A stretch of 12,178 bases of DNA from a bacterium (GTDB taxonomy: Bacteria; Patescibacteriota; Patescibacteriia; 2-12-FULL-60-25), in contig JANLIO010000038.1 in the NCBI GenBank assembly GCA_024654265.1, forward strand, positions 1 to 12,178, written 5' to 3'. A model generated the notes under the pieces. The model was given only the letters and a program-made list of their open reading frames with translations, did not search any database and had not been told where the DNA came from. The translations under genes were made by a program, and so were the position numbers. This document shows, in pieces, positions 6,746 to 12,178 of this stretch; the stretch's first letter is position 1; the number at the start of each line of letters is the position of its first letter.

Positions 6746-8704
6746 CTACTCTGCTTCAGTTTCCTTCTGATTTCGTATTCGAAGCCATTCCCATAAAATA
6801 TCCCGCGCAACCGGAACGGCGGTCACAGATCCTTCCTCACCCTCTTCGATCAGAACAGTCACGACAATTTCAGGATCATTAAATGGCGCAAACGCCGTAA
6901 ACCATGCGTGGTTCTCACGATCAGCCCGCCACTGCGCCGTTCCCGTCTTTCCTGAGACCGGCACGGGGAATCCAGCGAGTGCTCGGCCAGAACCGTAGAC
7001 GACCGTTTCCCGCATCCCTTGGCGTACGGTTGCCACTGACAATTCAGATGCGATCCTATCTCCCTGCGCCCCGTCTGCCAAACACTCAGCCTCCTGCTCC
7101 CCGCATCCAGTGCTTTTTACAAAATGCGGAGTAACTGCGTACCCTCCATTCGCGACTTCAGCGGTCATCCTCGCGATTTGCAAAGGTGTCACCAATAAAT
7201 CACCCTGCCCAATCGACAAGTTATACGTGTCACCGATAAACCACCCCTCCCCCTTTGTTTCTAATTTCCACTGCTGTGATGGGACAAAGCCGGAAAGCTC
7301 TCCGGGAACATCCAAACCCGTTTGAGCGCCAAATCCAAACGCGCGAAACCACGACGTTAATCGATCAACGCCAAGACCGACAAAGTCCTGATACCCACCA
7401 CCAACATAATAGAAAAATGTATTCACAGACCACGCAATTGCAAAACGAACATTTGTCATTCCGTGTCCACCCGCCTTCCAATCCGGAAAAAACCAAGGTC
7501 CAATCTGGATCCCACCAACAGAGAATACCGATGTTTTCGGTGTCACGATTCCCTCCTCGAGTGCAGCCACGGCAACAACCGGCTTAATCGTTGATCCTGA
7601 CGGATATGTTCCTGCCCATGCGCGCGGAAGAAGCGGATGACTTTCATCTTGAATAAGACGCGCGTATTCCGTGCTTGAAACTTGCCCTGAAAAAAAATTG
7701 TTATCGTATGCGGGCAAAGAAACCACGGCGAGAATTGATCCGTCACGTGGATCAAGCGCGATTGCCACTCCCCGTTTTACATTCCGATTGGCCAACACCT
7801 TTTTAAGCGACTCTTCAGCCATCTTTTGTAGTTGAAAATCTAACGTGAGATATAAATCTTCACCATCAATTGGTAAACGCTCTTCAACGGTTGCTGTAAT
7901 CTGATGTTTTGAATCCACTTCAAAAATTCGCGCACCAGGTGTTCCGCGCAATGTTGATTCGTTTGAAGATTCGATCCCCGTTTTCCCAATTCCATCCACT
8001 TGGCGATATCCCTCTGCGCGATGTTCTGCAAGTTCTTTTGGATTTACAAGCCCGACATATCCCAAAATATGAGAGAGACTTATAAACTCATTCGAATACG
8101 CATACTTACGCTTATGCCCGACAACAACATCAATCGCTGGATAGGTTGATGCGAGAATTTGAATGGAAATTGCTTGTTCGTATGGAATATCTCGTTGGAT
8201 AAGGACATGATCCTCATTGATATCCGCATCATCGAGATCGTGTTGAACATCTTCAATCGACATTCCGATTTCACGACCAAGCGCGCCAAGAACCTCACCC
8301 ATTTCCGCCGGATCAAGAGGAAGAAAGCGTCGGAGAAGGAGAACGTCGAATGATGGCGTATTTTCCGCCAAAATGACGCCGTTCCGATCACGAATAAGCC
8401 CACGTCGCGCCGGCAGAATCTCCGTTCGTAATCTGTTTCCTTCAGCACGCGCTAAATGAGAGTCATACTCCCACACCTGAATCCACCCTGCTCGTACAAC
8501 AAGCAGAGCAATTAAAAATCCGATTGTAAGCTGAACGAGAAAAAAACGTCTCCGCGGAATCGGGTCACCAACACGCATTGCTGTATCTGCGATCGATGAA
8601 ATATCCTCCTCATACAAAACCTCGTGTCGAATCGACGACGACGAATCAAGGTCCAGCTCCAAGCCGTACTCCCCTTCTTTTCTCCATAAAAACGGATCTC
8701 GCAT
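6746..8704 (-). CDS. mrdA: penicillin-binding protein 2, elongation transpeptidase
   Basis: Class B PBP that cross-links peptidoglycan during side-wall growth as part of the elongasome. The 652 residues begin with a cytoplasmic tail of about 52 acidic-rich residues, then a membrane helix (about 53-73), a pedestal domain (RRGLIRDRNGVILAEN, 100-115), and the transpeptidase domain. Catalytic motifs are all present: SxxK as STIK (371-374, serine S371), SxN as SVN (426-428), and KTG (586-588, VSGKTGTAQW). PSGSTIKP and GQGDLLVTPLQIA support PBP2 rather than FtsI. It starts 3 bp after mreD, completing mreC-mreD-mrdA. rodA, its usual glycosyltransferase partner, does not follow. A downstream start near MRVGDPIPRRR is possible but not required. 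Confidence 0.93.
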   Translation of the reverse strand: MRDPFLWRKEGEYGLELDLDSSSSIRHEVLYEEDISSIADTAMRVGDPIPRRRFFLVQLTIGFLIALLVVRAGWIQVWEYDSHLARAEGNRLRTEILPARRGLIRDRNGVILAENTPSFDVLLLRRFLPLDPAEMGEVLGALGREIGMSIEDVQHDLDDADINEDHVLIQRDIPYEQAISIQILASTYPAIDVVVGHKRKYAYSNEFISLSHILGYVGLVNPKELAEHRAEGYRQVDGIGKTGIESSNESTLRGTPGARIFEVDSKHQITATVEERLPIDGEDLYLTLDFQLQKMAEESLKKVLANRNVKRGVAIALDPRDGSILAVVSLPAYDNNFFSGQVSSTEYARLIQDESHPLLPRAWAGTYPSGSTIKPVVAVAALEEGIVTPKTSVFSVGGIQIGPWFFPDWKAGGHGMTNVRFAIAWSVNTFFYYVGGGYQDFVGLGVDRLTSWFRAFGFGAQTGLDVPGELSGFVPSQQWKLETKGEGWFIGDTYNLSIGQGDLLVTPLQIARMTAEVANGGYAVTPHFVKSTGCGEQEAECLADGAQGDRIASELSVATVRQGMRETVVYGSGRALAGFPVPVSGKTGTAQWRADRENHAWFTAFAPFNDPEIVVTVLIEEGEEGSVTAVPVARDILWEWLRIRNQKETEAE

Positions 8705-8707
8705 AGG

Positions 8708-9232
8708 CTATCGATGACGTGTACGCGGAACAATAAGAAATCGTTTGGTGAAAAAAACAAAGAAAGCAAAACCAAGGGCAACAAATGCGGTATCCCAAGC
8801 CATCACTCTTCCAACGGACTCAAGCGATGGAACATGAATTGTCGATCGAAATAAAAGAGCAACAATCAAACTCGCAACAGCAATCCAAATCCAATCAAAC
8901 ATTCGCGTCAACAAAACAAGTGTAATGCTCGCGTACACAGATCGATTTGTCAGAACGTGCGCGTTGAGAGTCATCATCATCATTGTAAGGAGAAGGAAAC
9001 GTCCAACCGCAAAAAACGTACCGCCCGTTGAATACAGATCCAGTAAAAATCCGGAAACTCCGGCAACGATAAATGCAGAATTTCTCTTTTCAATTGCGAC
9101 CAGTAAAACAAGAATACCCAGAATCGGATGAAACGCATTCCACGGCATGGGTAAAAACGGCGCAACACTCACCTCATACAATGCGACGAGCATTGCAATA
9201 AGGATCATGCCAATGATTCGGAGTGGTTTCAT
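8708..9232 (-). CDS. mreD: rod shape-determining protein MreD
   Basis: Integral membrane partner of MreC in the elongasome. The 174 residues are strongly hydrophobic with about five or six membrane helices and few motifs, as usual for MreD; the FLLDLYSTGGTFFAVG stretch (62-77) resembles the family GxxxDxxxxxxxG region. Assignment rests on hydrophobic profile, size and position between mreC and mrdA. The ATG overlaps the mreC stop as ATGA, suggesting translational coupling, and mrdA begins 3 bp after its stop. The C-terminus ends basic (PRTRHR), consistent with a cytoplasmic end. Confidence 0.88.
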   Translation of the reverse strand: MKPLRIIGMILIAMLVALYEVSVAPFLPMPWNAFHPILGILVLLVAIEKRNSAFIVAGVSGFLLDLYSTGGTFFAVGRFLLLTMMMMTLNAHVLTNRSVYASITLVLLTRMFDWIWIAVASLIVALLFRSTIHVPSLESVGRVMAWDTAFVALGFAFFVFFTKRFLIVPRTRHR

Positions 9233-10047
9233 TGATTTGCAGATTCAGGTCGAAGCGCGCTGGAACGAAGGACAAGAACAAGATCAAGACCTTCGATTCG
9301 AAGAAGCGGTTCAATCGACGCGTGTTTAAATGGATCTGTTTGCTGACCTTCAACCGTATTGATTAATCCAATCGGAAGATTTGCCGGAATTTTTTCCTCT
9401 GTTCCGGCTGTCACGATAATGTCGTCGGGGTTTAGCTCAATCTGTTGCGGAATCAAAGTGAGATTTGCTGTGCCGTTTCCCCTCCCCTCGATCACACCGA
9501 TAAGCGCATGACGCCCAGCTGTTGATGCGGCAATTCGACTCTGCTCATCAGAAACAAGCGTGATGCGAGAAATGCGAGGCTGAAGCTCGGTAATCTTTCC
9601 AACGAACAAACCGCCCTCAGCAACAACCGCCATCCCAACTTCAAGCCCGTCGCGCGATCCTCTATCAATTAAAACTTCAACGCGCCCTTCATCCGAACTT
9701 CGCGAGATGATGCGAGCGGGAACAAAGTCATAATCAGATTCATCTTCAAACTCCAACATGGCGCGCAACGATCGATTCTCCTCTTCAAGCGCGCGGAGCC
9801 GAACATAATCGACAACTGCCGAATCTAAACGCGCGCGTAAATCGACATTTTGTTCGGTTAATTCTGAAATCTCAAGCGGACGCGACAACCATGTTCCTAT
9901 CCCTCTTCCCGCAGAAGAGAAGCTTCGCGCAATCGGAACCGTTATTGCGCGAGATATATTTTGGAACGGCGCCAACAACCCGGTAACATTCGCAACGGCG
10001 AGAAGCGCGAGAATCAATCCCACGATAACAATCAATCGGCGTGACAT
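9229..10047 (-). CDS. mreC: rod shape-determining protein MreC
   Basis: Bitopic extracytoplasmic scaffold that connects MreB and MreD to PBP2. The 272 residues comprise a short tail, a membrane helix (about 4-23), a coiled coil (about 58-98, ending LRALEEENRSLRAMLEF) and a two-barrel beta domain (DYDFVPARIISRS, IDRGSRDGLEVGMAVV, LVSDEQSRIAA). The ATG at 10047 gives MSRRLIVIVGLIL. The frame stays open further upstream only because a hairpin repeat is readable there (ILDPRVKPEDDR), so the longer form is rejected. A repeat-edge TATATT lies 18 nt upstream. No Shine-Dalgarno site is seen. A 261-bp repeat-rich gap separates it from mreB. Confidence 0.93.
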   Translation of the reverse strand: MSRRLIVIVGLILALLAVANVTGLLAPFQNISRAITVPIARSFSSAGRGIGTWLSRPLEISELTEQNVDLRARLDSAVVDYVRLRALEEENRSLRAMLEFEDESDYDFVPARIISRSSDEGRVEVLIDRGSRDGLEVGMAVVAEGGLFVGKITELQPRISRITLVSDEQSRIAASTAGRHALIGVIEGRGNGTANLTLIPQQIELNPDDIIVTAGTEEKIPANLPIGLINTVEGQQTDPFKHASIEPLLRIEGLDLVLVLRSSALRPESANQ

Positions 10048-10065
10048 AGAGTTAGAGGAAGTTGG

Positions 10066-10071
10066 AATATA
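10066..10071 (-). promoter_or_regulatory. mreC: candidate -10 box of mreC, inside a repeat
   Basis: On the minus strand TATATT ends 18 nt before the mreC ATG, at the same edge of the same repeat as the lysS box. No convincing -35 is visible, so mreC may instead be read through from mreB. Confidence 0.3.
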
Positions 10072-10073
10072 TC

Positions 10074-10112
10074 TGTCATCCTCGGGTTTAACCCGGGGAT
10101 CCAGAATCAAAG
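10074..10112 (+). repeat. GTCATCC-hairpin-GGATCC repeat, copy upstream of mreC
   Basis: The 11-bp stem is identical to the 5858 copy, with right flank CCAGAATCAAAG. It is followed at 10119-10154 by degenerate GGAATTTGGAAT-type iterations, again as at the lysS site. Confidence 0.75.
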
Positions 10113-10118
10113 GAGATG

Positions 10119-10154
10119 TGGAATTTAGAATTTGGAATGTGGAATTTGGAATGT
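10119..10154. repeat. degenerate GGAATTTGGAAT-type repeat
   Basis: Four imperfect iterations of GGAATTTAGAAT, TTGGAATGTGGAATTTGGAATG follow directly on the hairpin repeat. No coding appearance. Confidence 0.5.
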
Positions 10155-10189
10155 TTGATTCAACCGTAGGGACATTCCTTATGGTTGTC

Positions 10190-10308
10190 CTTTAGATAAG
10201 ATCAACCCTCCCGATAGCTTTCGGAAAGAGCGGGGAGGTTTTTTTCGATTCCCCACTGTATCTCCCCTTCCAAGGGGAGAGGGAGGAGTGAGATGAGGAG
10301 TTTCTTTC
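10190..10308 (+). repeat. 119-bp dispersed element, copy A
   Basis: The element runs from CTTTAGATAAGATCAA to GATGAGGAGTTTCTTT and abuts the mreB stop. It contains a perfect 9-bp-arm palindrome at 10261-10280 (arm TCTCCCCTT). Its right half matches copy B at 11959-12077 closely in inverted orientation; the left third is more diverged. Accidental translations give LTPPSPLGRGD-like peptides. Confidence 0.75.
10207..10245 (+). terminator. terminator-like hairpin inside copy A
   Basis: CCTCCC (10207-10212) pairs with GGGAGG (10233-10238), with an inner CCGA/TCGG stem, and seven T follow (10239-10245). It has the form of a plus-strand intrinsic terminator, but no plus-strand gene precedes it. Copy B has lost the T-tract. 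It may only be a repeat feature or block antisense transcription into mreB. Confidence 0.4.
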
Positions 10309-11355
10309 TTAAACCACCCTGTCGTCCATTGGGAGAGCGACATCTCGGAGGAGGTTTGCGTTTTCAAGCAACATGCCAGTTCCACGCGCGACCGCGGTCA
10401 AAGGATCTTCAGCAATTCGCACGCTGAGCCCAGTTCCTTCAGCAATTGCGCTATCTAATCCACGCAACATCGCGCCACCTCCCGCAAGATAAATACCGTT
10501 CCGATAAATATCGGCGACCAATTCCGGCGGTGTAATTTCTAAAATGGATTTGATGTGTTCGATAATTGATTTTACGGAGCGCGCTAATGATTCGCGAATC
10601 TGAGCGTCGCTTACCATCATTTCGCGCGGGAGCCCTGACAAAAGATCTCGTCCACGCATTGGCGCTGTACGTATTTCTTCATCAGATAACGCAGAACCAA
10701 TAATTATTTTTAGATCTTCCGCCACCTTTTCACCCAACAAGAGGTTAAAAACATCACGCGCGTATTGAACGATATTTCGGTTCATCTCATCACCAGCAAT
10801 TGGAATCGACTTTGACGTGACAACGCCGTTTAGCGAGATCACGGCGATTTCCGTTGTTCCGCCACCAATGTCAACAATCATATTTCCAACCGGTTCAGAA
10901 ATCGGCAGTCCAACTCCAATCGCCGCCGCAATTGGCTCTTCAACCACGTGTACCTCATGCGCTCCTGCCGCCAAAACAGCGTCTCCTACCGCTTTGCGCT
11001 CTACTTCGGTTACATCGAGTGGCACACCAACGACAACACGAGGGCGGGTCAAGATTGACGAGCTCTCGCGATGAACTTTTTCAAAAAAATACCGAAGCAT
11101 TTTTTCCGTCACTTCAAAATCTGCAATAATCCCTCGTTTCAATGGACGCGTCACTTTCACGTGAGGCGGTGTTTTCCCGAGCATTGCTTTTGCCTCATGC
11201 CCCACAGCAAGGATCCTGCCATTTCGCATATTCACCGCAACAAACGACGGCTCCTGAATAACGATTCCCCGCCCGGAGCTGTATACGAGCGTATTCGCCG
11301 TTCCAAGGTCAACGCCAAGATCTTTTGAAAATCGTGAAGCAAAAAAACGTTTCAT
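10309..11355 (-). CDS. mreB: rod shape-determining protein MreB
   Basis: Bacterial actin that polymerises on the inner membrane and positions the elongation machinery. From the ATG at 11355 it has 348 residues. Actin-fold motifs are all present: phosphate 1 DLGTANTLVY (16-25), RPLKRGIIADF (70-80), EEPIAAAIG (139-147), phosphate 2 DIGGGTTEIAVISL (162-175) and adenosine motif GGGAMLRGLD (292-301). MKRFFASRF could be the amphipathic membrane-binding end. A GTG at 11376 would add seven residues, but the ATG is preceded by GAGGA, one of the few Shine-Dalgarno-like sites here. It is 65 bp downstream of the small membrane protein gene and probably cotranscribed; a weak TTGTCG-16-TCTAAA alternative promoter lies just upstream. 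Inverted repeats flank this pair. Confidence 0.97.
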   Translation of the reverse strand: MKRFFASRFSKDLGVDLGTANTLVYSSGRGIVIQEPSFVAVNMRNGRILAVGHEAKAMLGKTPPHVKVTRPLKRGIIADFEVTEKMLRYFFEKVHRESSSILTRPRVVVGVPLDVTEVERKAVGDAVLAAGAHEVHVVEEPIAAAIGVGLPISEPVGNMIVDIGGGTTEIAVISLNGVVTSKSIPIAGDEMNRNIVQYARDVFNLLLGEKVAEDLKIIIGSALSDEEIRTAPMRGRDLLSGLPREMMVSDAQIRESLARSVKSIIEHIKSILEITPPELVADIYRNGIYLAGGGAMLRGLDSAIAEGTGLSVRIAEDPLTAVARGTGMLLENANLLRDVALPMDDRVV

Positions 11356-11420
11356 AATTCCTCGCCATTTAGACACGCACGCACGGGAACGACAAGGCTT
11401 TCCAATGAACGATGTGTGGA

Positions 11421-11810
11421 TTACAACCGACCCGAAGAATCGCGATTCAAAAACACGTATTCAACCCCACCGACCGTAACCAACAACAACGGCAATATCC
11501 ACCAACGAAATGATCCTTTTGATGAAAGAGCGAGCGCGACAACAGCCGTCGCAGAAAGAAGAACAGCGTGACGAAATGCGATGCGCACCTCACGAAGGAT
11601 AATCTCTTTTCGCTTTGCAATATGAATACGAAAAAGAACACCAAGAAGCGTGAGTGTACCAACGAGAGAAGTAAATAGGGTGAGATAGAAAAGAAGAATC
11701 CCAGAAATCCCTGATTGTGTCGGATCAATATTTAAAAGGACCGTCCCTAAACCAGCCCACGCAACCACCGTTGCAAAACCAATAAGAAGCATGAATTTCT
11801 TATGAGACAT
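11421..11810 (-). CDS. small four-helix membrane protein of unknown function
   Basis: A 129-residue protein with four probable membrane helices (about 6-26, 36-60, 80-98, 101-121) and a conserved-looking cytoplasmic loop RIHIAKRKEIILREVRIAFRH (61-81). I recognise the overall pattern (a GILLFYLTLF helix, GTLTLLG, then a REVRI-type loop) as resembling uncharacterised membrane proteins common in Patescibacteria, but that is from memory and no function is known. The ATG at 11810 gives MSHKKFMLLIG and fits a promoter whose -10 ends 6 nt upstream. It is the first gene before mreB, with a 65-bp gap, so a link to cell shape or envelope is possible from context alone. Confidence 0.8.
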   Translation of the reverse strand: MSHKKFMLLIGFATVVAWAGLGTVLLNIDPTQSGISGILLFYLTLFTSLVGTLTLLGVLFRIHIAKRKEIILREVRIAFRHAVLLSATAVVALALSSKGSFRWWILPLLLVTVGGVEYVFLNRDSSGRL

Positions 11811-11816
11811 GTGGGT

Positions 11817-11845
11817 AGTATAGAGCGTAAAACGTGGAGCGTGAA
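11817..11845 (-). promoter_or_regulatory. promoter of the membrane protein-mreB unit
   Basis: On the minus strand TTCACG (11845-11840), a 17-bp spacer and TATACT (11822-11817) make a good promoter. TATACT ends 6 nt before the ATG at 11810, predicting a leaderless mRNA. The -35 hexamer lies within a degenerate repeat. Confidence 0.55.
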
Positions 11846-11878
11846 GCGCAAGGCGAGAAGCGCAAAGCGTGGAGCGTT
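11826..11878. repeat. degenerate GCGTGGAGCGTGAAGCGC-type repeat
   Basis: Imperfect iterations of ACGTGGAGCGT, GAAGCGCAA, GCGAGAAGCGC and AAAGCGTGGAGCGTT with a period near 8-11 bp. They overlap the promoter of the 11810 gene. Confidence 0.55.
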
Positions 11879-11887
11879 ACATTTTTT

Positions 11888-11918
11888 TGTCATCCTCGGG
11901 TTTAACCCGGGGATCCAG
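11888..11918 (+). repeat. GTCATCC-hairpin-GGATCC repeat, truncated copy
   Basis: It has the same stem as the 5858 copy but stops after GGATCCAG and is followed by a T-run leading into the next copy, so two copies lie in near-tandem with a 36-bp period. Confidence 0.7.
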
Positions 11919-11923
11919 TTTTT

Positions 11924-11962
11924 TGTCATCCTCGGGTTTAACCCGGGGACCCAGGATCAAAG
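11924..11962 (+). repeat. GTCATCC-hairpin-GGATCC repeat, full copy
   Basis: Same stem, with GGACCC instead of GGATCC on the right and flank CAGGATCAAAG. Its right end overlaps the start of the 119-bp element copy B. Confidence 0.7.
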
Positions 11963-12077
11963 AAACTCCTCATCTCACTCCTACCTCTCCCCTTGGAAGG
12001 GGAGATACAGAGGGGTATCGAAGAAGATCTCCACGCTCCCTTTTTGAAAGCTTTCGGGGGATTGATCTTATCTAAAG
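11959..12077 (-). repeat. 119-bp dispersed element, copy B (inverted)
   Basis: Reverse complement of copy A (10190-10308). The perfect palindrome at 11986-12005 and the GATGAGGAGTTTCTTT end are conserved; the AGATAAGATCAA end is also kept. With copy A it brackets mreB and the membrane protein gene. Confidence 0.75.
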
Positions 12078-12108
12078 TGCACTAATAAAGGACGCTCCTA
12101 AAAAATCA

Positions 12109-12130
12109 GATGTCCGACATCCGATAAAGC
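12109..12130. repeat. intergenic copy of the alr palindrome
   Basis: These 22 bases are identical to 2222-2243 inside alr. The left arm carries one mismatch (TCAGATGTC instead of TCGGATGTC), so the palindrome is imperfect here. Confidence 0.7.
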
Positions 12131-12140
12131 TAGATTATTC

Positions 12141-12176
12141 TGTCATCCCCGTGAAAACGGGGATCCAGGATCAAAG
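12141..12176 (+). repeat. GTCATCC-hairpin-GGATCC repeat, GAAA-loop variant
   Basis: The arm ATCCCCGT pairs perfectly with ACGGGGAT around a GAAA tetraloop. Flanks TGTCATCC and GGATCCAGGATCAAAG match the other copies while the stem differs. No gene is visible from 11811 to the window end. Confidence 0.7.
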
Positions 12177-12178
12177 AG

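Noticed and set aside
10048..10110. Longer mreC reading frame starting in ILDPRVKPEDDR
   Set aside because: The extra codons are translation of a dispersed hairpin repeat; MSRRLIVIVG is the natural membrane-protein N-terminus.
10179..10385. Open minus-strand frame overlapping the mreB end
   Set aside because: It is a shadow of mreB in another frame joined to repeat sequence.
11888..11962. Near-tandem repeats considered as a CRISPR array
   Set aside because: Only two copies with a 5-bp junction, no spacers of uniform length and no cas genes.
11869..12075. Open plus-strand frame over the right-end repeats (SSSGLTRG, LTPTSPLGRGD)
   Set aside because: The frame consists entirely of hairpin repeats and the 119-bp element; no start signal or family likeness.

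Overview
The window looks like part of a Candidate Phyla Radiation (Patescibacteria, probably Parcubacteria-like) chromosome. The case rests on compact gene clusters with 3-8 bp gaps or ATGA overlaps, few Shine-Dalgarno sites, an archaeal-type FAD synthetase-like gene, a small four-helix membrane protein next to mreB that resembles proteins I associate with CPR genomes, and intergenic spaces filled with short palindromic and degenerate repeats. The phylum is an inference; no rRNA or marker tree is available here.

Every confident gene is on the minus strand, so transcription runs from high to low coordinates. From the right: a small membrane protein (11810-11421), mreB (11355-10309), a 261-bp repeat-filled gap, then mreC (10047-9229), mreD (9232-8708) and mrdA/PBP2 (8704-6746) as a tight cell-shape and wall-elongation cluster. 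greA (6627-6169) follows under its own near-consensus promoter. A 342-bp repeat region separates it from a second tight cluster: lysS (5826-4330), a RibL/TagD-type nucleotidyltransferase (4323-3856), serS (3847-2588) and alr (2591-1446). After another foldback repeat comes ftsQ/divIB (1214-384) with an apparently leaderless promoter. The left 383 bp hold a doubtful gene tail and a clear terminator on the plus strand, then degenerate repeats.

The genes are mostly housekeeping: MreB, MreC, MreD and PBP2 guide and carry out side-wall peptidoglycan synthesis, alanine racemase supplies D-Ala for the same wall, FtsQ serves the divisome, and LysRS, SerRS and GreA serve translation and transcription. 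rodA, the usual partner of mrdA, is not beside it.

The most unusual content is repetitive. (1) A 25-29 bp perfect palindrome occurs twice, in the same reading frame, inside alr, and again between genes at the right end. (2) A superfamily of about 40-bp hairpins has constant flanks (GTCATC and GATCC) but different, internally complementary stems. (3) A 119-bp element occurs as an inverted pair around mreB and its membrane-protein neighbour. (4) Degenerate short-period repeats overlap probable promoters. No CRISPR array, transposase, phage gene, tRNA or rRNA was seen.
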